From NCBI GenBank assembly GCA_964292325.1, contig CAXYVG010000099.1, positions 1-11,751 on the forward strand: a stretch of 11,751 nucleotides of DNA, in the 5' to 3' direction. Source of the DNA: CTSoil-075 sp964292325 (GTDB lineage Bacteria; Bacillota; Negativicutes; DSM-13327). Both the position numbers and the translations under genes were made by a program. Shown here piece by piece: positions 1 to 5,891 of this stretch; within the stretch, counting starts at the first letter, position 1, and each line of letters starts with the position of its first letter. Below the pieces are notes generated by a model that searched no databases, was not told the DNA's origin, and worked only from the letters and a program-made list of their open reading frames with translations.

Positions 1-2
1 CT

Positions 3-50
3 TGGGATGGCATGCCTGAAAATGCTATTTGGATTAAGGCTACTGAATAG
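3..50 (+). other. possible 3' end of an unidentified coding region
   Basis: The frame starting at base 3 is open from the window edge and reads WDGMPENAIWIKATE before a TAG at 48-50. It could be the last 15 residues of a gene that begins outside the window, stopping where the Rpn-like remnant starts. It is too short to assign to a family and may be a chance open frame. Confidence 0.2.
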
Positions 51-541
51 TTACAGATTTTGATTATTTAGAAGAAGCGAATTATCATAATGTCTATCGA
101 ATTTACAATGTGGGCAGTCATAAACCATTGTCCGATTTATTTGAACTACATTTCATTGAGATGCAGAAATTATCCAAACCATTAACAGAACTTCGTTCTA
201 ATCTAGATCGCTGGGTTACATTTTTAAATCGAGCGTATGAGTATGAAAAAAATAACATCCCTGCTGAACTGGCAGATGATGAGCAGATTAAAAAGGCCAT
301 TGAAAATTTAGATGTGATGCATTTAAGTGGCAAGGAACGAGAGTATTATGAAAATGATTTAAAGAAAATGTTAATTGATAAAGATACATTGCAGACGGCG
401 AAATTAAAAGGTCGAGAAGAAGGTGCACAACAAAATAAAATTGATATCGCTCTTAAAATGTTAGCTGCAGGTAGTCCTGTTGAATTCATTTCGCAAATAA
501 CTAGCTTATCGCTAGATGAAGTCCGCAAATTACAAAATTAA
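47..541 (+). pseudogene. 3' remnant of an Rpn-family PD-(D/E)XK recombination-promoting nuclease / transposase-like gene
   Basis: The frame is open from just after a TGA at 44-46 to a TAA at 539-541, about 164 codons. A GTG at 110 is the first candidate start, but it has no ribosome binding site, and the residues before it (FDYLEEANYHNVYRIYNV) already look like family sequence, so this is a decayed 3' piece and not a complete gene. The match to the C-terminal half of Rpn/PDDEXK_2 proteins rests on DLFELHFIEM followed by a helical stretch that in full proteins leads to a Lys/Glu-rich tail (KLKGREEGAQQNKIDIALKM) and a short helix-turn-helix-like end (FISQITSLSLDEVRKLQ). The N-terminal nuclease core of roughly 130-150 residues, with its catalytic Asp/Glu/Lys, is missing. 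Full-length members promote RecA-independent recombination and cleave DNA; this fragment should be inactive. A strong terminator follows at 564-613. The family call is by recall of motifs and is moderately sure. Confidence 0.6.
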
Positions 542-563
542 TATTCTTACAGCAGTACAGACG

Positions 564-613
564 TGACTGAAACCATTAATCTTGGGGGATTGATGGTTTT
601 GGTCATTTTTTTT
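564..613 (+). terminator. rho-independent terminator after the Rpn remnant
   Basis: The left arm TGACTGAAACCATTAATC (564-581) pairs with GATTGATGGTTTTGGTCA (588-605) over 18 positions with three G:U pairs. The loop is six bases, and eight T residues follow at 606-613. It lies 23 bases after the remnant's stop codon. Its loop edge and right arm are the start of the direct repeat found again at 2475. Confidence 0.85.
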
Positions 614-688
614 GTTAGATATTTGTCAAAAGCGGCGTTGTTTAGAATTTTGTTAAAGCAGTTTATACTGGCGGTCGCTTGTCAGTTT
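581..688 (+). repeat. direct repeat, copy 1 (left flank of the HipA/HIRAN cassette)
   Basis: Bases 581-664 match 2475-2558 without gaps, with only two differences (585 G/A and 634 G/A). Weaker, gapped similarity continues to GTCAGTTT at 681-688 (2587-2594 in copy 2). The repeat starts inside the loop stem of the Rpn terminator and contains its right arm and T tract. No coding frame crosses it. Confidence 0.9.
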
Positions 689-728
689 GCGATGAGAGAG
701 GGATATTGATGTTATAGTATATTTTATA

Positions 729-757
729 TTGGAAAATAACTTGAATTGTGTTAGAAT
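729..757 (+). promoter_or_regulatory. extended -10 promoter of the kinase/HIRAN operon
   Basis: TTGGAA (729-734) is separated by 17 bases from TAGAAT (752-757), which is preceded by TG at 749-750 as in extended -10 promoters. Transcription would begin near 764, giving a leader of about 35 bases before the ATG at 800. The promoter lies between the repeat and the first gene, so the cassette carries its own start of transcription. Confidence 0.6.
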
Positions 758-799
758 AATCTTTAAGCTTTATACATTTTGTATCTTTTGGAGGAATAA

Positions 800-1684
800 A
801 TGCTTAAAGATTTTAGCACTTGGGGAATCTATGATGGTGCCCATGAAGGTAGCGGAAGAAGCGAAAAAATATGGTTGAAGAATCCTGTTAATGGTCAAAT
901 GGGTTTATTTAAGTACAAAAAGGATTTAGAAACTAAAGATCATGTATCAGAAAAAATGGCATCAGATTTAGCAAATTTATTAGATGTACCTTGTGCACAA
1001 GTGGAAATTGGCACTTATCAAAACCGTGAAGGTTCTATGAGTTATTTGATAAATAAGTATAATGAAGAGCTTGTTGAAGGAATAGCACTTATTAACCAAT
1101 ACTATCCTAACTATAGTGCTGAAAAAATGTACGACAACTCTTTACAGGAATATTATTCAATACGTATGTTGGTTAAATCAATAGAAAAATATGGGTTACT
1201 CAAAGAGTTACTAAAAATGCTTATTTTTGACTATCTGATAGGAAATACAGACCGTCATCAAAATAACTGGGCAATAATTAATAAAGGTAATGGAGTTTAT
1301 ACATTTTCTCCCTTATATGATAATAGCTCATCGCTTTGTTGCTATGTTTTAGAACAAAATATAAAGTGCTTTTTAGGTAATGATTTAAATCGATTACGTT
1401 CTCTGGTACAGACAAAATCTCAGTCGATAGTAAGAATTGATGAAAAAAATAAAAAAAGGCCAACTCATGAAGAGGTCTTAGAATATATATATCAACATTA
1501 TCATGATGAAGTAATCGATTTTATAGAACCAATCAAAGATAAAGTTATTCCTATTAATATAGATAAATTGTTAGAGCATTATTCCGAAAACTTATTAAGC
1601 GAAGGTAGAAAAAATCTAATAAAACTATTCCTGCTTAAGAAGGTTGAACTAATGAGAATGATAATTGAGAGAAAGGAGGCGTAA
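800..1684 (+). CDS. HipA-like (HipT/CtkA-type) serine/threonine kinase lacking the N-terminal subdomain
   Basis: A 294-residue protein with HipA-fold kinase marks. FDYLIGNTDRHQNNW (143-157) is the catalytic loop, with Asp151 as probable base and Asn156 as metal ligand. PLYDNSSSL (171-179) holds the second metal-binding Asp174. LFKYKK (36-41) supplies the probable ATP lysine, and SEKMASDLANLL (50-61) fits the following helix with its conserved Glu51. EGSGRSEK (16-23) lies where HipA has its flexible Gly-rich loop, so Ser18 or Ser21 may be autophosphorylated. HipA itself is about 440 residues and starts with an extra subdomain that is missing here, as in HipT of HipBST. Known relatives phosphorylate aminoacyl-tRNA synthetases and cause growth arrest; the target here is unknown. 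GGAGG at 790-794 fixes the ATG. The stop is one base before the GGAGG-led start of the HIRAN gene. No HipB-type DNA-binding partner is adjacent. Confidence 0.8.
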   Translation: MLKDFSTWGIYDGAHEGSGRSEKIWLKNPVNGQMGLFKYKKDLETKDHVSEKMASDLANLLDVPCAQVEIGTYQNREGSMSYLINKYNEELVEGIALINQYYPNYSAEKMYDNSLQEYYSIRMLVKSIEKYGLLKELLKMLIFDYLIGNTDRHQNNWAIINKGNGVYTFSPLYDNSSSLCCYVLEQNIKCFLGNDLNRLRSLVQTKSQSIVRIDEKNKKRPTHEEVLEYIYQHYHDEVIDFIEPIKDKVIPINIDKLLEHYSENLLSEGRKNLIKLFLLKKVELMRMIIERKEA

Positions 1685-1685
1685 A

Positions 1686-2378
1686 ATGTCTATTAAAAAT
1701 GGTAGGGATTATCTTCTGCTTGTTTGGAAAGAACCGAAAACAAAACGAAGATACACTATTGGAGAGTTATCAAAGAATGGACAATTTGAATTTTCATATG
1801 GTCATGAGGTTCACAAAGCTATACAAGCAGGTTTTGAATTGCTAATTGCCTTTTCTAATATAAAAACAGTATATACAAACGATAACTTGTTTCCGGTTTT
1901 TGCAAGTAGATTACCTGATCCAAAGAGAAAAGGCATTGAAGCTATCCTTGAAAAATATGGTTTATCAGAGTATGATGCATACAAATTTCTAAAAAGTAGC
2001 GGTGCTAAATTACCTATTGATAATCTAGAATTCATTGACCCTATTTTTTATTTTGAGTCAGGAAAGGAAGTACGGAGATTCTTCATAGCTGGTACTGGAT
2101 TTTGCCTTGGTTGCACAGGGGGAAATTGTGAAAAATCTATTGAAGTAAACTTACATGAAGATTTAAGCTTAATACCTGAACCAGATAATGAGTATGATGA
2201 GTATGCGATTAAGATTGTTAATGAAAAAGGTAATTTAGGGTACTTGCCACGCTATTATTCTAAGGGGATTAGCGAACTAATCAAAAGCAATGCTAATATC
2301 GATTGCAGAGTAATTGAGGTTAATAAAGATAGTATGTGTTTGGAATGTATTCAAGTAGAATTAACAATTGAAAAATAG
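1686..2378 (+). CDS. HIRAN-domain protein with a HipA N-subdomain (HipS)-like N-terminus, candidate partner or antitoxin of the kinase
   Basis: The ATG at 1686 is preferred over an upstream TTG at 1665 because AAAGGAGG (1672-1679) sits six bases before it. It yields 230 residues. The N-terminal half (about 8-117) carries RRYTIGEL, FEFSYGHEV, LFPVFASRLPD (68-78) and a Gly/Pro segment, SSGAKLPIDNLEF (104-116). This order recalls the HipA N-terminal subdomain, in which LFPFFENLLPEG is followed by helices and a GG-D-x-x-GA stretch. The C-terminal half is a HIRAN domain: FFIAGTGF (132-139), EPDNEYDEYAIKI (165-177) and GYLPRYYS (185-192). HIRAN domains in eukaryotic HLTF bind DNA 3' ends. Two CxxC pairs (140/143 and 218/221) plus Cys148 may bind metal. 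Immediate coupling to the kinase implies a fixed protein ratio and probably a complex. That it silences the kinase is inference from HipBST, where the separate HipS subdomain does so. Confidence 0.72.
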   Translation: MSIKNGRDYLLLVWKEPKTKRRYTIGELSKNGQFEFSYGHEVHKAIQAGFELLIAFSNIKTVYTNDNLFPVFASRLPDPKRKGIEAILEKYGLSEYDAYKFLKSSGAKLPIDNLEFIDPIFYFESGKEVRRFFIAGTGFCLGCTGGNCEKSIEVNLHEDLSLIPEPDNEYDEYAIKIVNEKGNLGYLPRYYSKGISELIKSNANIDCRVIEVNKDSMCLECIQVELTIEK

Positions 2379-2394
2379 ACTTTATACAATTTGT

Positions 2395-2423
2395 AGAGCA
2401 TCTGTTAAATCAGGTGCTTTTTT
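2395..2423 (+). terminator. rho-independent terminator of the kinase/HIRAN operon
   Basis: AGAGCATCTG (2395-2404) pairs with CAGGTGCTTT (2411-2420), with G:U pairs, around the loop TTAAAT. T residues run to 2423. It starts 17 bases after the HIRAN stop codon and closes the cassette. Confidence 0.75.
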
Positions 2424-2465
2424 ATGCCTATTTTCAGGAAGTGATCAATGCAAATTTACTTTCTA

Positions 2466-2479
2466 TCAAGAATTCTTGA
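2466..2479. repeat. 14-base perfect palindrome at the edge of repeat copy 2
   Basis: TCAAGAATTCTTGA is its own reverse complement. It overlaps the first five bases of the second repeat copy, where homology to the first copy begins. It may mark a recombination or insertion junction, or be chance in AT-rich DNA. Confidence 0.4.
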
Positions 2480-2594
2480 GGGATTGATGGTTTTGGTCAT
2501 TTTTTTTGTTAGATATTTGTCAAAAGCGACGTTGTTTAGAATTTTGTTAAAGCAGTTTGTTTATGCTGGCTGGCGGTCGGTTGCTCGTCAGTTT
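2475..2594 (+). repeat. direct repeat, copy 2 (right flank of the HipA/HIRAN cassette)
   Basis: The second copy of the sequence at 581-688 has the same orientation and lies 1,894 bases downstream. It keeps the right arm and T tract of the Rpn terminator but has no matching left arm upstream, so it cannot form that hairpin. The best block is 2475-2558; 2559-2594 aligns with gaps. The stretch 2379-2898 holds no gene I can support, only this repeat, two terminators and the promoter area of the next gene. Confidence 0.9.
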
Positions 2595-2603
2595 ACTTGA
2601 TGG

Positions 2604-2627
2604 CAAATGATTTCCTGCTATCATTTG
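2604..2627. repeat. 8-bp inverted repeat (hairpin)
   Basis: CAAATGAT (2604-2611) and ATCATTTG (2620-2627) are perfect reverse complements around an eight-base loop. The hairpin lies between repeat copy 2 and the terminator at 2664, and could belong to a non-coding transcript or be an operator. Confidence 0.45.
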
Positions 2628-2663
2628 AGCAAAATTGTATACCTAGAAACTTTAATATGACAC

Positions 2664-2702
2664 AAAGCGGTTAGGGAAATAGACTCCTAACCGCTTTTTT
2701 TT
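2664..2702 (+). terminator. strong stand-alone rho-independent terminator
   Basis: AAAGCGGTTAGG (2664-2675) pairs perfectly over 12 bp with CCTAACCGCTTT (2686-2697). The loop is ten bases, and the T tract runs to 2702. The HIRAN gene already has its own terminator 240 bases earlier and no ORF lies between, so its transcript is unknown: perhaps a lost gene, readthrough or a small RNA. Confidence 0.85.
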
Positions 2703-2726
2703 ACAAAGTCAATGCGTATTTATGTT

Positions 2727-2791
2727 ATAAGGACATTAAATGTCTATTTAGATTGGTATGATATTACTGTATTAACTAAACCAAAAGGAGG
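2727..2791 (+). promoter_or_regulatory. putative promoter block of the lipoprotein gene, shared with the GGDEF gene
   Basis: ATAAGGAC, seven bases, GTCT, then ATTTA (2727-2750) leads to TTGGTAT and CTAAACC, ending in AAAAGGAGG (2783-2791). The same order and spacing occur at 5823-5885. A probable -10 is TATGAT (2757-2762). The GGAC-N7-GTCT inverted repeat falls where a -35 box would be, suggesting an activator or repressor site. A good Shine-Dalgarno ends the block, but no start codon with a real ORF follows it, so it may be a promoter and binding site whose original gene is gone, now feeding the gene at 2899 through a leader of about 130 bases. Confidence 0.4.
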
Positions 2792-2898
2792 CTAAAAGTT
2801 ATAGTTGTAAGATATGGGTTATCCTGATATTAACGCCGGGATATTAAGTATTTATTAATTTACGTGGATATTTCAGGCTTAAGAGGGGAAGAAGGCAG

Positions 2899-4431
2899 AT
2901 GAAAAAACAAATACGTATGTTATTTATTTCGTGCATAGCTATTATATCTTGTTTTATTATAAGTGGCTGTGCAGATATGCAGATTGGTTTTAATTTTAAT
3001 AAAGATGGAACTGTTACTGCTCAAAGGAGTATTGCAGTATCATCTTCTTTAATCAAAAAGAACGAAATTGAAAAATCCAAGGAAGATGACCGTAAGAAAG
3101 GTTTTGAAATAAAAGATAACTCAGATGGGTATGCTGCTGCAAAAACATATGCAGGCATTTTAGATGTGGTTAATGATGGCGGAAACTTGTGGAATCCAGA
3201 TGAGAATTTCAATGGAGTACAGGTGAGGAAAGGCCTGTTATATGACTACTATTCTTTGGATCTATTCATCAAGGGGCAGAAATACGATATTCCAAAATCA
3301 AACTATCAAGCAAATGTATCAAGTTATTTTTCGCCGAATGTCAAGATGAATATTTGGCAGTATAATGAGTACCGTCAAAATACTGAAGCGCAGGCTGAGG
3401 AAATGAATCAGATGGCAGATCAGGTGACAAAGGCAGCTATTGATTCATTTAAAATGAATTTCACTTTTAATATCCCGTATTCCGTGGATAACACAAATGC
3501 AGATAACAAAACGAATGAAGGTAAAACACTTACCTGGAATCTAAAACCAGCTTTTATGGATAATAAAGATCTCGCTATTCAGGCTCAGTTTAAGATTTAT
3601 CACGAGAGTACAATTATTGAGCTGATTATAGCCGGGGTTGTTCTGCTTGTCATAGCAATTATTCTTGTGGTTATAGGTATTATAAAAAATGATAATCCTA
3701 AGCGGAGAAAAATTTTATTCGGTATCGCTGCTCTTATTTTAATCCTCATAGCATCATTTGCCAGCTATGCAAAATACTCTATAGACAATCCTCCGAAATT
3801 GATAGCAAGTGATCGAATATTAGGAAAAGATGCAAAGGATTGTAATGGTGAGCCAATAGCAGATACATTGAAAAATGAAAAAAGTATTCCTGTGAATTCT
3901 ATTGAGGAGGTAGCTGCTACCTTAAAGAGTAAAGAAGTCAATGGCACAGTATTGGCGATTTCTGTAAAAAATGCGGATGGCTTTTTAGCATTGGTAAATA
4001 TGGATTCCAAAATACTCTTTGCGATATATGATGCGAAAGACAATTCGATTGCATTGCTTCCTTATAGTTCAAAAACATTGAATTTCCGGGCAAATACATC
4101 AACATTTAGCAATGGCAAAAAAGATTATAATCCGTTGATTTTTAATATGGAGATCTCTAATGACAATAAAGATAGTCAGGATAAGAATTTGGGTATATGG
4201 AATGGTACAAAACATATATTCCCTGTTTATGCGGTCTTCAAAGTAGATGATAATGGTAATATTATTCCCGGTATGCTGACATCTGGTAGCGGATTAAAAC
4301 CATCACATTATCAGTCTCCTCTAAAAGAACCAAGAAACGTCAATCTGGCGAATGTATTGCTTACTCACATGGATAGCTTAAAACGAGATATCAAGGAACG
4401 AAACATTAATTTACCTAATAGTGGACAGTAA
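2899..4431 (+). CDS. two-pass membrane lipoprotein with an LppM/DUF3153-like N-terminal domain
   Basis: A 510-residue protein. Residues 1-24 form a lipoprotein signal with lipobox ISGC and lipidated Cys24. The next ~210 residues, starting MQIGFNFNKDGTVTAQRSIAV, with KGLLYDYYSLDLFI (111-124) and LTWNLKP (211-217), resemble the LppM/DUF3153 group of surface lipoproteins, whose function is not settled. Two hydrophobic helices follow at about 238-262 and 271-291, separated by a basic loop (KNDNPKRRK) that should be cytoplasmic. A second extracytoplasmic domain of about 215 residues ends the protein, with no motif I recognise. The lipid anchor plus a helix hairpin would place both large domains on the same outer face. 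GAAGG (2891-2895) or GAGGGG (2883-2888) serves the ATG. No terminator is visible before the next gene 180 bases on. The exact family is a moderate-confidence recall. Confidence 0.6.
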   Translation: MKKQIRMLFISCIAIISCFIISGCADMQIGFNFNKDGTVTAQRSIAVSSSLIKKNEIEKSKEDDRKKGFEIKDNSDGYAAAKTYAGILDVVNDGGNLWNPDENFNGVQVRKGLLYDYYSLDLFIKGQKYDIPKSNYQANVSSYFSPNVKMNIWQYNEYRQNTEAQAEEMNQMADQVTKAAIDSFKMNFTFNIPYSVDNTNADNKTNEGKTLTWNLKPAFMDNKDLAIQAQFKIYHESTIIELIIAGVVLLVIAIILVVIGIIKNDNPKRRKILFGIAALILILIASFASYAKYSIDNPPKLIASDRILGKDAKDCNGEPIADTLKNEKSIPVNSIEEVAATLKSKEVNGTVLAISVKNADGFLALVNMDSKILFAIYDAKDNSIALLPYSSKTLNFRANTSTFSNGKKDYNPLIFNMEISNDNKDSQDKNLGIWNGTKHIFPVYAVFKVDDNGNIIPGMLTSGSGLKPSHYQSPLKEPRNVNLANVLLTHMDSLKRDIKERNINLPNSGQ

Positions 4432-4530
4432 ATAGGGTTCGGTGCGAATGTGCAGTGGATGGCATTAAGATTACAGTCGTTTATAAATGATATGTAGCGG
4501 CTCTGTGCAATAGAATTTCGCGTAAGTTTC

Positions 4531-4570
4531 GCAGCTTGCAACTCAAAAAGCTGCCTTACTTATAATAAGG
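4531..4570 (+). promoter_or_regulatory. possible promoter with nested inverted repeats upstream of the secreted-protein gene
   Basis: TATAAT (4561-4566) could be a -10 box; TTGCAA (4536-4541) lies 19 bases upstream, longer than ideal. GCAGCTT (4531-4537) is an exact reverse complement of AAGCTGC (4548-4554), and CCTTA (4554-4558) of TAAGG (4566-4570), the latter flanking the -10. Either palindrome could be an operator. The rest of the 180-base gap shows nothing recognisable. Confidence 0.3.
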
Positions 4571-4611
4571 CCAAGTGGCAGAATGACCTTTAACTGCTGG
4601 AGCAAATTACA

Positions 4612-5001
4612 ATGAAAAAGAAAGTAGTTTTATTTATCTTAACTATGGTCTGTGTTTTTTCTACTTTTATGGTTGCAAGTGCAGAAAAACATTTTGACTA
4701 CAATGAAGCCTATCAAATAGCGAAAGGAACTTGGTATGATTCTAATTCGGGTCAAAGCTATAACTTTATATGGGCAAGCGGCAAAGAATGCAATATTGTT
4801 GGCGGTGGTCAATATGGTTATACCGACCCGAATGGTGATAGCCAAATCTATTTTGATATGAAGGGTATATCGGCATATATGCAGGTTACTTATTATAAAG
4901 ATCAAAACACGTATTATACGAGAGTATACACTCAGGATATGCATACAGGTCAGGGACCATATCGTATATATAAAGAATGCTTATATAAACTGGCTCGGTA
5001 A
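4612..5001 (+). CDS. small secreted protein of unknown function
   Basis: A 129-residue protein with a clear Sec signal peptide: MKKK, a hydrophobic core to about residue 20, and an A-S-A cleavage site before Glu25. The mature part is about 105 residues, rich in Tyr, Gly and Asn with alternating polar and aromatic residues, suggesting a beta-sheet fold. GTWYDSNSG near its start resembles the first strand of small ligand-binding or lipocalin-like barrels, but that is only an impression. Cys60 and Cys123 could form a disulfide. The ribosome binding site is weak (TGGAG, 4598-4602). It sits between the lipoprotein and a cytosolic protein, 47 bases from the latter, so the last two may be co-transcribed. 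I do not recognise the family. Confidence 0.6.
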   Translation: MKKKVVLFILTMVCVFSTFMVASAEKHFDYNEAYQIAKGTWYDSNSGQSYNFIWASGKECNIVGGGQYGYTDPNGDSQIYFDMKGISAYMQVTYYKDQNTYYTRVYTQDMHTGQGPYRIYKECLYKLAR

Positions 5002-5048
5002 TATAGAAGATTGAAAACTATGAAATTAGAAAATGGGAGTGAAGGCAG

Positions 5049-5492
5049 ATGACGAGGAGTAAAGAAATTCAGACAATCACATTGGGATTAGAAAATGTTG
5101 ATGGTATTGTAGTTGATATTTCTAATATTGAAATGATTAAAATTCTTGATATTACAGGAACAGATATTTTTACTTCCGGAGACATTAGTGAGAAGATATC
5201 CGCGAATGAAATTTTCATAAAAATACGTGAAGGATCCAATGTAAAAACAGCATATTTCACGGATTGGCATACTGACGATCCTTCATACCCACTGCCTTTT
5301 GACCGACTGAGGAAATATGGTGATATTGTGTATTTTGAAATTAAATACATAGATGGAAGTAAAAAAGTGATATATGCCAATTGGGAGGGACCGGACGAGT
5401 ACAATTATTATCAGACATCTATGTATCAGGATGGTGGATTATGTATTGCGATTAGTCCAAAAACGACAGTTGAGAGATATTTTAAAAAATAG
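5049..5492 (+). CDS. hypothetical cytosolic protein
   Basis: A 147-residue protein with no signal peptide or membrane segment. It opens with alternating hydrophobic residues (ITLGLENVDGIVVDISNIEMIKI), then a mid-section with FTDWHTDDPSYPLPFDRLRKY (97-117, a Pro/Trp-rich loop) and YGDIVYFEIKYIDGSKKVIYANW, a clear pair of beta strands. GGGAG (5035-5039) and GAAGG (5041-5045) precede the ATG; the nine bases GAAGGCAGA leading into the ATG are repeated before the lipoprotein gene at 2899. A terminator follows after about 40 bases, so this is the last gene of its unit. I do not recognise the family; small phage-like or immunity-type proteins have a similar look, but nothing here proves it. Confidence 0.55.
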   Translation: MTRSKEIQTITLGLENVDGIVVDISNIEMIKILDITGTDIFTSGDISEKISANEIFIKIREGSNVKTAYFTDWHTDDPSYPLPFDRLRKYGDIVYFEIKYIDGSKKVIYANWEGPDEYNYYQTSMYQDGGLCIAISPKTTVERYFKK

Positions 5493-5530
5493 TATTGGAA
5501 TTTCTGATGAAATTAAAAAAATTTGAAGAC

Positions 5531-5570
5531 AGTCGGTTGAGGTGAATTACATCTTGATCGGCTTTTCTTA
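5531..5570 (+). terminator. rho-independent terminator after the 147-residue protein gene
   Basis: AGTCGGTTGAGGTG (5531-5544) pairs with CATCTTGATCGGCT (5550-5563) over 14 positions, several of them G:U, around the loop AATTA. TTTTCTTATAT follows. It closes the unit 4612-5492. Confidence 0.7.
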
Positions 5571-5611
5571 TATAGCTCGCGGAAAATTTGGAATGTAATT
5601 GTAAAGGAAAA

Positions 5612-5743
5612 ATGAAATATAACATGAATTATGTATTCTTACTATACTCACTCAAAGGCATAGAAACATTGGGACAGGTGCATTGTTTCAAACTATCTGA
5701 ATGCGTATTTGCGACAATCTTGTTATACGTGATACTTATCTAA
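5612..5743 (+). CDS. doubtful 43-residue ORF with hydrophobic C-terminus
   Basis: ATG at 5612 is preceded by AAAGGA (5603-5608) and opens a 43-codon frame ending in TAA at 5741-5743. The product begins MKYNMNYVFLLYSLKGIE and ends in a short hydrophobic run (VFATILLYVILI). It could be a small membrane peptide. The spacing of the ribosome site is short and no family is recognised. The remaining gap on both sides (5571-5820) shows nothing else, so a chance ORF is as likely as a gene. Confidence 0.2.
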   Translation: MKYNMNYVFLLYSLKGIETLGQVHCFKLSECVFATILLYVILI

Positions 5744-5822
5744 TAGTTGCGGTTTCAAATCATACATATATTTTGTTTTATGCAGTACTAGGCTAGTATG
5801 TAATTTTAATTCTATAAAAGCT

Positions 5823-5885
5823 ATAAGGACTCTTGCTGTCCATTTAATTTGCTATAGTAATATCATAATTACTAAACAAGGGGGC
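5823..5885 (+). promoter_or_regulatory. putative promoter block of the GGDEF gene
   Basis: ATAAGGAC, seven bases, GTCC, then ATTTA (5823-5846) continues with TTGCTAT and ends in CTAAACA and an AAGGGGG ribosome site. From ATTTA onward it aligns without gaps to 2746-2782, with 25 of 37 positions identical. TATAGT (5853-5858) is a possible -10. The GGAC-N7-GTCC inverted repeat overlaps the -35 position and may bind a regulator shared with the lipoprotein gene. Confidence 0.4.
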
Positions 5886-5891
5886 ATTGAG

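Noticed and set aside
1665..1685. TTG start extending the HIRAN protein by seven residues (MRERRRK)
   Set aside because: The extension covers the GGAGG ribosome site and overlaps the kinase end; ATG at 1686 has ideal spacing to that site.
2517..2542. Promoter inside the direct repeat (TTGTCA and TAGAAT)
   Set aside because: The spacing is only 14 bases, too short for a standard promoter.
2814..2858. 14-codon ORF (MGYPDINAGILSIY) after the orphan ribosome site at 2786-2791
   Set aside because: The ribosome site is more than 20 bases away and the peptide has no recognisable feature.
5571..5891. Cyclic di-GMP riboswitch upstream of the GGDEF gene
   Set aside because: The GEMM-type conserved segments (GCAAA-containing loop and CCAGGUUACC-like end) are not present.
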